DNA of 36,200 bases, taken from the NCBI GenBank assembly GCA_023300545.1, contig JALZVT010000039.1, positions 1 through 36,200 of the forward strand. The letters are read 5' to 3'. The DNA comes from Pseudomonadales bacterium. Lineage in GTDB: Bacteria > Pseudomonadota > Gammaproteobacteria > Pseudomonadales > Azotimanducaceae. This document shows positions 17,453 through 25,178 of this stretch, piece after piece. Under the pieces are notes generated by a model, which had not been told where the DNA came from, searched no databases, and worked only from the letters and a program-made list of their open reading frames with translations. The translations under genes were made by a program, and so were the position numbers. How positions within the stretch are numbered: position 1 is the stretch's first letter; the number at the start of each line of letters is the position of its first letter.

Positions 17453-18454
17453 ATGATCTTAGGTCCGCAATACCACCGTTCAGAGACCTGGCCGACCCGC
17501 AATGTTGTTATTCCTCTCTACGAGGGGGTCACTTTGCTCGATGTTGCCGGTCCTGCGGAGGCGCTGCACCACGCTGGAGTCGAGTTGGATAGCGCCTGCT
17601 ATCGTCTGTATTACCTGTGTTGCGGCGAAAACGACTGGGTTACCAGTTCAACGGGCCTGCCCATCAAGGGCGTTCGGCTGGTAGACCTGCCAACCGATAT
17701 CCATCTGTTGCTGGTGCCCGGGGCCCCAGAGGCTGCGTTGATTACGGCGGTTACAGCGCGCCCCCTCATGGCCACGTTGCGTCGGCTGGCGGCAAAGGCC
17801 ACGCGGATTGCGTCGGTGTGCACGGGGGCGTTCTTGCTGGGGGAGCTTGGGCTGCTGGATGGTCGTCGCGTTACGACTCACTGGGCCGGACTCGCGGCCC
17901 TGACCCAGCGGTATCCAGCGGCACGGGTTGCTCAAGATCATCTGTTTGAACAGGACGGCAACGTCTGGACCTCAGCGGGGGTGCTTTCGGGGGTTGATAT
18001 GACACTCGCGCTGATCGAGCAGGACACCAATCGGGCGCTGGCCATGGCGATCGCCCAGCGGCTGGTGGTGTTTCTGGTTCGACACGGTGGGCAGTCTCAG
18101 TTTTCTGCGCCCATTTCCTTGCAGGGCGAAGCCCGAACGGATCGCTTGGCGCAGCTGGTGGCTATTCTGCAAGAGCGGCTCGCAAAACCCTGGGACATTG
18201 GCGCAATGGCTGCGGCCGTGTCGATGTCGGAGCGCACGCTGCACCGCCGCTGCAAAGAAGCCTTTGAACTGACACCAGCACAGTTGTTGGCGGAGTTGCG
18301 ACTTGAGCACGCCCGGACCTTGCTATTGAGTGCCCAGCGATCGATTAAGGCGGTTGCTCTCGCCTCTGGATACGGCACGCCGTCGTCTTTAACCAAGGCC
18401 TTTACCGAGCGCTTTGGTGTGGCACCCACGCGTTACCGGGAAAACTTCGCGTGA
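17453..18454 (+). CDS. GlxA-type transcriptional regulator (DJ-1-like sensor plus AraC HTH)
   Basis: 333 aa. Residues ~17-190 form a DJ-1/PfpI-like domain with the elbow Cys123 (SVCTGAFLLG). Residues ~235-330 form a double helix-turn-helix of AraC type (WDIGAMAAAVSMSERTLHRR, then ALASGYGTPSSLTKAFTERFG). The layout is that of GlxA/FtrA/ArgR-type regulators. It is divergent from the isonitrile-hydratase-like gene, with a ~90-bp intergenic region that should hold the shared operator. The radical SAM gene follows 27 bp downstream. Confidence 0.92.
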   Translation: MILGPQYHRSETWPTRNVVIPLYEGVTLLDVAGPAEALHHAGVELDSACYRLYYLCCGENDWVTSSTGLPIKGVRLVDLPTDIHLLLVPGAPEAALITAVTARPLMATLRRLAAKATRIASVCTGAFLLGELGLLDGRRVTTHWAGLAALTQRYPAARVAQDHLFEQDGNVWTSAGVLSGVDMTLALIEQDTNRALAMAIAQRLVVFLVRHGGQSQFSAPISLQGEARTDRLAQLVAILQERLAKPWDIGAMAAAVSMSERTLHRRCKEAFELTPAQLLAELRLEHARTLLLSAQRSIKAVALASGYGTPSSLTKAFTERFGVAPTRYRENFA

Positions 18455-18481
18455 GGGTTTGGGGGCAGGTACTCTAGCGCG

Positions 18482-19555
18482 ATGACCACTCTACGATCGA
18501 TCCAACAGTTACGTCAGGCGGGCCTTCTCGCCGGGCACGAACAAGCTAAGGGTAACGAGGACACCCGGCTGGAACAGGTTGCCGAGCGCTATTGCGTTGC
18601 TGTTTCAGAAGCCGTTGCAGGCACGATCAATACGGCGGATGGCGTTCTCGAGAGTGACCCAGTCGCGCGGCAGTACATTCCGTCAGTAGACGAGTTGGTG
18701 TCTTCAGTGCAAGACCGCTCTGACCCGATTGGTGACGACGTACATTCACCCATGCCGGGTCTAGTGCACCGATACCCCGATCGCATACTCCTCAAGGCGA
18801 CGGCGGTGTGTCCGGTGTATTGCCGGTTTTGCTTCCGACGGGAAATGGTGGGCGGCAACGCTGAGCGGCCGCTGGGCGATAAGCAGTTTGCTGATATTTT
18901 TGAGTATGTGGCTGCGCACCCTGAGATCTGGGAAGTGATTGTGTCGGGGGGTGACCCCTTTGTGCTGTCCGATGCGCGACTGCAATCTCTGCTTGCGGGC
19001 CTCGCGCGCGCCAAACACGTGCGGGTTATTCGGTTTCATACCCGAGTGCCGGTCGTTAATCCAAAACGAGTGACTACCGAGTTAGCACAAATTCTGCGCA
19101 GCACTGACAAAACAGTCTATGTGGCGGTGCACGCCAATCACGCGAATGAATTTTCGTCGAGCGCTCGTAGCGCCTGTGCGCGCTTGGTCGATGCCGGCGT
19201 ACCCCTGTTGTCCCAGTCGGTATTGCTTGCCGGAGTGAATGACAGCGAACAAGCGCTCAGCAAGCTTATGCGCACCTTTGTCGAGCTCCGCATCTCCCCT
19301 TATTATTTGCATCAGCTCGACTTCGCACCCGGCACGCAACACTTTCGTGTGCCTGTCGAGCGCGGTCAGCAACTCATGCGCGAGTTGCGGGGTACTTACT
19401 CAGGTTTGTGCCAGCCAAACTATGTGCTCGACCTGCCAGGCGGTTTTGGCAAGGTCTCTATCGGGCCAAACTACGTATCCCCTCACCCTGACGACGAACA
19501 CGCGGTGATGATTGAAGATATAACTGGCGAGCGGCATCGTTATCCGCCGCAGTAA
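18482..19555 (+). CDS. KamA-family radical SAM aminomutase (short lysine 2,3-aminomutase-like)
   Basis: 357 aa. The [4Fe-4S]/SAM motif is Cys110-x3-Cys114-x2-Cys117 (CPVYCRFCFRRE). GGDP (VSGGDPF) and the PLP-site region PNYVLDLPGGFGKVSIG with Lys324 are present. DPIGDDVHSPMPGLVHRYPDR is the standard family N-terminal block. It is shorter than clostridial lysine 2,3-aminomutase (~416 aa), as in the LAM-like/EpmB group that beta-lysylates elongation factor P, but no efp or epmA is adjacent. It could act on EF-P or on free lysine. It is followed 11 bp later by a GST gene. Confidence 0.9.
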   Translation: MTTLRSIQQLRQAGLLAGHEQAKGNEDTRLEQVAERYCVAVSEAVAGTINTADGVLESDPVARQYIPSVDELVSSVQDRSDPIGDDVHSPMPGLVHRYPDRILLKATAVCPVYCRFCFRREMVGGNAERPLGDKQFADIFEYVAAHPEIWEVIVSGGDPFVLSDARLQSLLAGLARAKHVRVIRFHTRVPVVNPKRVTTELAQILRSTDKTVYVAVHANHANEFSSSARSACARLVDAGVPLLSQSVLLAGVNDSEQALSKLMRTFVELRISPYYLHQLDFAPGTQHFRVPVERGQQLMRELRGTYSGLCQPNYVLDLPGGFGKVSIGPNYVSPHPDDEHAVMIEDITGERHRYPPQ

Positions 19556-19566
19556 AGGAAACAACG

Positions 19567-20277
19567 ATGAGTGACAGCGGCCACCCCACATTGACCTATT
19601 TTGATATTCGCGGGCGCGCAGAAGGGATTCGTCTGCTGTTTACGGATCAGGGTATTCCCTTTATGGATCGACGCATTCGTTCTGCAGACAGCTGGCAAGC
19701 AGTGAAGCGATCTTTGCCGCTGCGAGTGTTACCGCATTACAGCGATCCGCGCCTGTCGATTACCCAGAGTCACGCCATCATGAGTTACCTCGGAGCCAGC
19801 ACCGGTATGGTGCCCGCTGACCCGGTAGGAGCAGCTGTGTATGACGAGGCTTATCACGCGGTGGCGGAAGTGCAGGAGCAGCTGTGGCAGTTTGCCTGGC
19901 AGCCGGAGTATCAATCGCACCCCGAGGGGTTTGCGAATGGCGCCTTAACTCGCTATCTAATTGGGCTTGAACGTCTCTACCTGGGCAACCCGGGTGCATT
20001 TTGGATCGGCGAACGGGTGAGTACAGTCGATTACTTGGCGTTTGTGCTGTTAGACGAACTGCGCGCGTTCTTTCCGGCGACACTTGCGCAGTTTGAAACC
20101 CTGCAGGCGTTTCATCTTCAAATGGCCGCCCGCCCGCGGATCTCGGCCTACATTGGTTCGCGCAAACAACCGGTGGTGTTTGGCATGAGTCTTAATGGCC
20201 CTAAGGTAGACCCCGCGGCAGTCATCAACCCTGGGGATGTGTTTGAAAACCCTTGGCGTGAACCAATCCCCTTATAA
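19567..20277 (+). CDS. Glutathione S-transferase, sigma/alpha-like
   Basis: 236 aa, start ATG 19567 with an AAGGA site eight bases upstream. The N-terminus LTYFDIRGRAEGIRLLF is the hallmark of sigma/alpha/mu-type GSTs (the Tyr before F-x-x-RGRAE is the glutathione-activating residue). ITQSHAIMSYLG is the Ser/Gln glutathione-binding segment. The usual cis-Pro strand is altered (LRVLPHYSD). The C-terminal helical domain contains VSTVDYLAFVLLDE. The 3' end overlaps the convergent ABA4-like gene by about 53 bp. It is probably co-transcribed with the kamA-like gene. Confidence 0.9.
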   Translation: MSDSGHPTLTYFDIRGRAEGIRLLFTDQGIPFMDRRIRSADSWQAVKRSLPLRVLPHYSDPRLSITQSHAIMSYLGASTGMVPADPVGAAVYDEAYHAVAEVQEQLWQFAWQPEYQSHPEGFANGALTRYLIGLERLYLGNPGAFWIGERVSTVDYLAFVLLDELRAFFPATLAQFETLQAFHLQMAARPRISAYIGSRKQPVVFGMSLNGPKVDPAAVINPGDVFENPWREPIPL

Positions 20278-20686
20278 GTAAATAGAGCACGAGACCAGCC
20301 GGCCCGGCCATCAACGTTAGCGCAAGGCACGGCAGAACCAACAGGTGGGGTACGCCGTTGTCTCGGGCGTTACTGACCTCCCAGCTACCCACAAACAAAT
20401 CGAAACACAGGTAGTGCACCCAGCCACCGAGTATTAGAGCGTCTACGGTGAACAGTGCTTTTACCTCGGCCAGCGAGCCAAACCCTCCTCCCTCTGGTGA
20501 ATCCCCCATGTGTGTCGCCATCACCGCGATGTAGACGAGGCCAATCAGGGCGGGAATGACCAGACGGGCGATAACCTCAACAACCAGCTTTTGCCCGGGT
20601 AACAGTGCAAGACCTGCCCAGCCGAGCATGGCCATGGCGCCGCATACAGAGAACAGGGTCTCTAACTGGTCAAGAGAGTCGAACAT
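20225..20686 (-). CDS. ABA4-like (DUF4281) membrane protein
   Basis: 153 aa from ATG 20686. A longer frame reaches 20878, but the extra segment is polar, has no homology I recognise and would cross the regulatory region of the divergent gene. Four hydrophobic segments are present. The signature GGWVHYLCFDLFVGSWE and the following D-x-x-x-PHLLVLPCL are diagnostic of the ABA4-like family, named for the plant neoxanthin-synthesis protein. The bacterial role is unknown. The tail overlaps the convergent GST gene. Confidence 0.87.
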   Translation of the reverse strand: MFDSLDQLETLFSVCGAMAMLGWAGLALLPGQKLVVEVIARLVIPALIGLVYIAVMATHMGDSPEGGGFGSLAEVKALFTVDALILGGWVHYLCFDLFVGSWEVSNARDNGVPHLLVLPCLALTLMAGPAGLVLYLLIRGLVHAKGFQTHPQG

Positions 20687-20850
20687 GGGTAAATCCTCAG
20701 AGCTGGGGGGTGGCGGGGCGATCAGAGTCCGACAAACAGACACGCGCGTCAATTTGGAGAACGGGGACACAGCGGCAGTGTGCGCCAGGTAACTCAGTCG
20801 ATGGCCTGACATGGCTATCATCACGGTGTTACGTAGGGAGACTGTGACCG

Positions 20851-22410
20851 TTGAATTTTGCCGCCATTGGAATGGCATGGCTTGCCGTGTTGGGAGCTGT
20901 TGTTCCTGCCATCTATCTTTATATGAATCGGACTCAGCCGGGTGCGAAGTGCATGTTTGCCCTGTGCGTCGTGCTGGCTATCTATCCATTAGATGTTTTG
21001 TTTCTGTCCGGGCTTGCAGCGGTGCAACACAGTTTCTCAAGCGTTAGCCTGGTTGCTCCCCTTTATCTCCTGAGTGTACTTTCCAGTCTGCGTGTGCCGA
21101 TTGTTCGGCGGCCCTTATTCATCTTGTCCATGTGCGTTTATATGGTTGTCGCGGCGCTAGCGCCTTGGCTCCCGGGAACCTGGTATCTGGACTACGCGGT
21201 GAACCAGCCTTATCAGGACGTTCACCACTATCTCTATGTTGCGGGTGTAGGCGCCTGGAGCATGAAGATTCTGAGTTATCTGTTTATTGGCGTTGCTGCA
21301 GCGGTGGTGATTCACCGGTTTAGTTCCTCACACTCGCCGCGCCCTTACGTGCTGGCTCTGGCCTTTTTTCCAATTCTTGCTGGGCTGGTCGACCTGATTG
21401 CCGCGCTAGCTGATTACTCGCCACACTACGGTATTTCAACCGTGCAGATCACGACGACGATCGGTCTGTTTGCGCTATCTTTCGCGTTGTTGCGTCGCCA
21501 GATTCTTGAGCGGGTGCCTGTGTCTCGTAAAGTATTGATGAGTCATATGCGGGAAGGCATGTGTGTTATTGGCGACAACGGCGAGATCATTGATTGCAAT
21601 GAGGCGATGGGGGTCATTATCGGTCGTTCGGGCAATCAACTGATGGGCTGTTCGGCGAGTCGCGTATTGCCTGAAAGCTTGCTTGAGCAACTCGAAGTGC
21701 AGCGCCGCAAAGGTGATGTTAACGACGTTGAAGTGCGGCTCGAGAACGGTGCGCGGGTTGTGAGTGTTAGCGCGTCGCGATTAGATGTTGAATCGGGCGG
21801 ACCGGCCACACTGCTTTCTGTAACGGACATCACTCAGCGCAGCCAGCATTTGCAGTCTGTACAGGCTGTAGCGGGAGAGTTGCGAGCGGCCAACGAACAG
21901 CTTGCTGTTTTGTCGACGACGGACGAACTGACAGGGTTGGGTAACCGGCGGCTGATGCATGAAGAACTGGCTGCGCGACTGCGCGATGATGATGCAGGCA
22001 GTACCGGCCTGTTGATGGTCGACATAGATCACTTCAAGGCCATCAACGATACCCATGGTCACCCTGCTGGCGATGCGGTGCTAGTGCGGCTGGCTCAGGC
22101 AATGCGGGAAACCTGTCGTGACAACGACCTGATTGTTCGTTGGGGTGGGGAAGAGTTTGTTGCCCTGCTGGGTGGTTCTGATGAGCGCCGATTGCAGCTG
22201 GCTGCAGAGCGATTGCGCCTGCACATTCGTCGATTGGTTATCGAGCTCGATAACGGTGTTGCCTTGCAGGTAACCGTGAGTATCGGGGCAACATTGGTGC
22301 GTTCTGGGCAAAGCCCTGAAAGCGCATTGCGGCAAGTTGATCGGTTGTTGTACGAGGCCAAGGCTGAAGGTCGAGACCGGGTCAAATCTAGTCGTCCGGA
22401 GGAGTCCTGA
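20851..22410 (+). CDS. Membrane-bound diguanylate cyclase (7TM, PAS, GGDEF)
   Basis: 519 aa starting at TTG 20851, ten bases after a GGGAG site (20836-20840); ATG 20872 is the alternative. Residues 1-215 contain about seven hydrophobic helices resembling the histidine-kinase N-terminal 7TM sensor. A PAS-like domain follows (~225-335, GEIIDCNEAMG), then a short coiled-coil linker and a GGDEF domain from ~355. The active site is intact, GGEEF at 432-436, with the product-inhibition I-site RDND at 423-426. It should make cyclic-di-GMP in response to a membrane or small-molecule signal. Its 3' end overlaps the convergent RidA-like gene by 23 bp. Confidence 0.95.
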   Translation: MNFAAIGMAWLAVLGAVVPAIYLYMNRTQPGAKCMFALCVVLAIYPLDVLFLSGLAAVQHSFSSVSLVAPLYLLSVLSSLRVPIVRRPLFILSMCVYMVVAALAPWLPGTWYLDYAVNQPYQDVHHYLYVAGVGAWSMKILSYLFIGVAAAVVIHRFSSSHSPRPYVLALAFFPILAGLVDLIAALADYSPHYGISTVQITTTIGLFALSFALLRRQILERVPVSRKVLMSHMREGMCVIGDNGEIIDCNEAMGVIIGRSGNQLMGCSASRVLPESLLEQLEVQRRKGDVNDVEVRLENGARVVSVSASRLDVESGGPATLLSVTDITQRSQHLQSVQAVAGELRAANEQLAVLSTTDELTGLGNRRLMHEELAARLRDDDAGSTGLLMVDIDHFKAINDTHGHPAGDAVLVRLAQAMRETCRDNDLIVRWGGEEFVALLGGSDERRLQLAAERLRLHIRRLVIELDNGVALQVTVSIGATLVRSGQSPESALRQVDRLLYEAKAEGRDRVKSSRPEES

Positions 22411-22828
22411 GTAACGGCTTTGCCGGCCGCTCTTGAGTGCGCGACTCTTCTAAGTTAAGTCGTGCGGTCACTTCAATCTCAATTTTCATGTCTTCGTTTA
22501 AGAGCCCGACCACCTGCATGGTCGCGGCAGGCCTTGCCGCACTCATAAACTCGCGAAACACTGGCGCAAACGCCGGCACGTCTTCGCGATTCGGCACCAG
22601 ATAGGTGACTCGAACGACATCAGCGAGTGTTGCATTGGCCTCGTTCAATGCCGCTTGAATATTTATAAAGCACTGGCGCGCTTGGGCTGCAGCATCACTC
22701 GATATGCTCATGTTGGCGTAGTCATAGCCGGTGGTGCCGGCTACAAATACCCAATTGCCATCTACCACCACGCGAGAGTAAGCGTATTCGGTCTCAAAGG
22801 TTGAGCCGCTTGAGAATTTCTTTCGCAT
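22388..22828 (-). CDS. RidA-like (YjgF/YER057c/UK114) protein
   Basis: 146 aa. The N-terminus (GSTFETEYAYSRVVVDGNWVFVAGTTGYDY) and the core RVTYLVPNREDVPAFAPVFREF are typical of the RutC/RidA fold. SAARPAATMQVVGL carries the conserved Arg, and an EIEVTARL strand follows. About 20 disordered residues extend the C-terminus. It starts 11 bp after the glutathione peroxidase stop and is probably the last gene of the paa-gpx series. A Rid protein could remove reactive enamine, imine or keto intermediates arising in that pathway; this is inference. It differs clearly from the Rid-type protein at 4782. Confidence 0.9.
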   Translation of the reverse strand: MRKKFSSGSTFETEYAYSRVVVDGNWVFVAGTTGYDYANMSISSDAAAQARQCFINIQAALNEANATLADVVRVTYLVPNREDVPAFAPVFREFMSAARPAATMQVVGLLNEDMKIEIEVTARLNLEESRTQERPAKPLLRTPPDD

Positions 22829-22839
22829 GGCGTTCTCGC

Positions 22840-23319
22840 TTACAACCAGTTGCCTAGCTGTGCTGAGATTTCTTCCGGTGTTGTTTTTGGCCCAAAACGC
22901 GCAACCGCATTACCCTGTCGATCAACCAGAAATTTGGTGAAGTTCCAGGGAATGTCTTCGGCCCCTGCTTCATCCAATGCGGCTGTTTTCAAGTATTGAT
23001 ACAGCTCACAAGCATCGGCTCCGTTGACGTCAGTCTTTTCAAAAAGAGGAAATGTTGCGTCGTACTTCGACGTAGCAAATTCCTGAATTTGTTTGTTGCT
23101 GCCTGGTTCTTGCGCGCCAAACTGGTTGCAAGGGAAGGCAAGAACGGCAAAACCGTTGGCCTTGTTGTCTTCGTGCATAGTACGCAGCCCGGCGTACTGG
23201 GGTGTTAGCCCTCAGGCACTGGCGACGTTGACGACCAGGCATACCTGATCTTTGTAGTCGGCCAGATTTACGGCCTGACCGTCGATGGAATTCATGCTGA
23301 AGCTGTGCATGTTGCTCAT
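22840..23319 (-). CDS. Selenocysteine-containing glutathione peroxidase
   Basis: 159 aa from ATG 23319, with a GGGAG site seven bases upstream, to TAA at 22842-22840, if the in-frame TGA at 23214-23212 is read as selenocysteine (Sec36). The context NVASA-U-GLTPQYAGL is exactly the GPx active-site block, where other members have Cys or Sec. The remaining catalytic residues are present: Gln in AFPCNQFGAQEPG and Trp-Asn in PWNFTKFLVD. A 7-bp hairpin follows the TGA. It should reduce H2O2 or lipid hydroperoxides with glutathione or thioredoxin. It lies 49 bp behind the paaE-like gene on the same strand. The alternative, a point-mutated pseudogene, is unlikely because both halves are intact and in frame. 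Confidence 0.9.
23179..23198 (-). promoter_or_regulatory. bSECIS-like hairpin for the GPx UGA codon
   Basis: Read on the minus strand, 13 nt after the UGA there is a perfect 7-bp stem AGUACGC / GCGUACU closed by the 6-nt loop CGGGCU. Bacterial SECIS elements lie inside the coding region just after UGA, with the apical loop roughly 16-37 nt downstream and a G in the first two loop positions. Both conditions hold here. SelB would bind this element. Confidence 0.75.
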
Positions 23320-23368
23320 AGCTATTCTCCCTGAATGATCGTTGCAGAAGCTTGGCCGGCGAATGCCG

Positions 23369-24100
23369 TCAAACGTCGTCGTAGTCTAGCGTTATTTGCG
23401 CGCTAATGGGCTCGGCCTGGCAGGGCAGCGTGAAGCCGGCATCGAGTTCCCAGTCTTCGAGCGCGTAGTTTTCCATGAGGGCAACTTCCCCTTCGCGCAA
23501 TTTCGCTCGGCACGTCGAACATACGCCGCCACGGCATGAAAAGGGTAGATCGAGCCCAGCGTCTTCAGCGCCATCAAGTAGGGTTCCAGCGGTTCGTTGC
23601 ATGTTGAAATGAACCTCACGACCTTGTTGAATCACTGTGACCTTTACTGTGTTGGCGTCAGTGGGTTGCTGTTGCGTTGAATCTGAGTTTGACGTTGATG
23701 TTGAATCGACGCTGAGGCTGGTGATGACCGCAGACGGCAGAGAAGTTGCTGCCCAGTCTGCAATAGTCGACGACAGCTGGTTCGATGTCGCCACGGTGCA
23801 CTCGTTGATGCTTGCGCAATCGAACAGCAAGTCGGCGCAACGTTCTAAGCGCGCATGGTCGAGCGGCCCAGTGAGCACGTCGAACGGTTGGCTTTCGTTG
23901 CGCGTGATAACCAGCAAGTTTAGAGCAGCCATGTGTGTGTTTTTCAGGGCTGCAATCTCTTCGAGTGGGTCGATCGCTGCTGAGGTTTGAGTGCTGCATA
24001 TCCAGGTAACCTGGCAATCTGCAGACAGTTTTTTGTGCGCGTGAAGCATTGCGACAGCGTTGCCACTGTCTTCGCTGATCAGTAAAACATGCGGTTGCAC
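23369..24100 (-). CDS. paaE: PaaE-like 2Fe-2S protein lacking the FAD domain
   Basis: 243 aa against about 350 for ordinary PaaE. It starts at GTG 24100, which overlaps the paaC stop by one base (TAGTG), so there is no room for a missing N-terminus. The N-terminal 1-130 matches the NAD(P)H-domain region of PaaE (FDVLTGPLDHARLERC), but the nucleotide motifs GSGITP and CGP are replaced by EDSGNA and VATSN. The C-terminal plant-type ferredoxin domain is intact: Cys189-x4-Cys194-x2-Cys197-x29-Cys227 (SCRGGVCSTCRAKL, LPCQ). The FAD/FNR domain is gone. It probably hands electrons to the PaaAC di-iron centre but must be reduced by another protein. The symbol reflects operon position and the ferredoxin domain only. 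Confidence 0.82.
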   Translation of the reverse strand: MQPHVLLISEDSGNAVAMLHAHKKLSADCQVTWICSTQTSAAIDPLEEIAALKNTHMAALNLLVITRNESQPFDVLTGPLDHARLERCADLLFDCASINECTVATSNQLSSTIADWAATSLPSAVITSLSVDSTSTSNSDSTQQQPTDANTVKVTVIQQGREVHFNMQRTAGTLLDGAEDAGLDLPFSCRGGVCSTCRAKLREGEVALMENYALEDWELDAGFTLPCQAEPISAQITLDYDDV

Positions 24101-24891
24101 TACCAGTTCACTCCAGGGTGGGCGCGGGCGAGCGATTGCATTTCAGCCAACAACAGACCCAACGTTTCGCCATGTTCACCTCGCTTGCCGTGCCAGCGAA
24201 TCGGTTCGGCCACAGGCGGTGTGAGTGTCGCGTTGTTAAACGCTTGCGAGAGTGCGGCTCTGCTTGCTGTGCTTAGTTCGCTGGGATGCGCAACAATGCC
24301 TGCGGCTGCGGCGGCTTCGTCTAGATCGTCGGCGCTGAACAGCTCTCCTGTGAAACGCCAGAGAACATCAACTGAGTGCTGTGCCCGCTCGTGACTCAGT
24401 GGTGTGCCGTCACCTAGGCGTTGTAACCAATCATTCGCCCAGCGCCAGTGGTATTCACTCTGGGGCAGAAATTTTGTGGCCAATCGCTGTACCTGTTCGT
24501 TGCGGGACTTCGTGGCACTTTGGTACCACTCGCGCTGCCAGGCGGAGACGAGCAACTGGCGTGCAACGGTATCACCGAAGTGGCCGTTGGGCTGCTCAGC
24601 AAGCGTTAGGTTAAAAAACTCGTGTTCGTCGCGATAATAAGCCAGTGCGTCTTCGTCGCGTCCGGCCGATTCGAGTTCGCCGGCTAAGGTTAGCCAGGCC
24701 CGTGCTTGGTCGATCTGTTCAAGAGCAATGTTTGCGATCGATAGATCTTCTTCCAGTATGGGTGCGTGGCCCATGAGCTCACTCATGCGATGCCCAAGAA
24801 TCAGACAGGTATCACCCATTCGCAGCAGGTAGCGCGACAGAGCTTCATCGTTTAGCGCGGGGCTTGTAGAATTGTTCAGTGTGATCGCCAT
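24100..24891 (-). CDS. paaC: Phenylacetyl-CoA epoxidase subunit PaaC
   Basis: 263 aa, normal length. The ferritin-like helical structural subunit is recognised by RYLLRMGDTCLILGHRMSELMGHAP, ANIALEQIDQARAWL and the C-terminal signature ETLGLLLAEMQSLARAHPGVNW. PaaC pairs with the catalytic PaaA in the di-iron monooxygenase that forms the ring 1,2-epoxide of phenylacetyl-CoA. The ATG lies five bases after the paaB stop. Its TAG overlaps the next GTG start. No paaD follows it, unlike the classic order paaABCDE. Confidence 0.95.
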   Translation of the reverse strand: MAITLNNSTSPALNDEALSRYLLRMGDTCLILGHRMSELMGHAPILEEDLSIANIALEQIDQARAWLTLAGELESAGRDEDALAYYRDEHEFFNLTLAEQPNGHFGDTVARQLLVSAWQREWYQSATKSRNEQVQRLATKFLPQSEYHWRWANDWLQRLGDGTPLSHERAQHSVDVLWRFTGELFSADDLDEAAAAAGIVAHPSELSTASRAALSQAFNNATLTPPVAEPIRWHGKRGEHGETLGLLLAEMQSLARAHPGVNW

Positions 24892-24896
24892 TCGAG

Positions 24897-25178
24897 TTAA
24901 ATATTTTCGATACCGTCGGGTACGGTGTAGAAGGTGGGGTGGCGATAAACCTTGTCTTTGGCGGGCTCAAACAGCACTTCACTGTCACCAGGGTCGCTAG
25001 CGACAATATCTTTCGAGCGCATTACCCAAAGGCTCACGCCCTCCATGCGTCGAGTGTAAAGCTCACGGGCTTTGGTTAGCGCCATGGCATTGTCGCTCGC
25101 ATGGACACTGCCAACGTGGCGATGATCTAGCCCCGCCTTAGGCCGCACAAATACTTCATACAGTTCGAAGTGGCTCAT
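24897..25178 (-). CDS. paaB: Phenylacetyl-CoA epoxidase subunit PaaB
   Basis: 93 aa, the normal size. [26 protein letters not shown], then [20 protein letters not shown], then the C-terminal [14 protein letters not shown] are the family signatures. PaaB is the small non-catalytic subunit that bridges PaaAC dimers in the epoxidase complex. Its ATG overlaps the end of paaA by four bases (ATGA), which implies translational coupling. Confidence 0.96.
   Translation of the reverse strand: MSHFELYEVFVRPKAGLDHRHVGSVHASDNAMALTKARELYTRRMEGVSLWVMRSKDIVASDPGDSEVLFEPAKDKVYRHPTFYTVPDGIENI

Noticed and set aside
20687-20878. N-terminal extension of the ABA4-like protein
   Set aside because: The extra 64 residues are polar, unlike the family, and cover the promoter region of the divergent diguanylate cyclase gene.
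22840-23178. GPx as a short protein starting after the TGA
   Set aside because: It would lack the catalytic residue, and the start has no ribosome site. The full frame has a GGGAG site and family N-terminus.
23039-23242. 67-aa minus-strand frame over the 5' part of the glutathione peroxidase gene
   Set aside because: It is in another frame from GPx and has no domain. The GPx frame reads through TGA with the exact active-site sequence.
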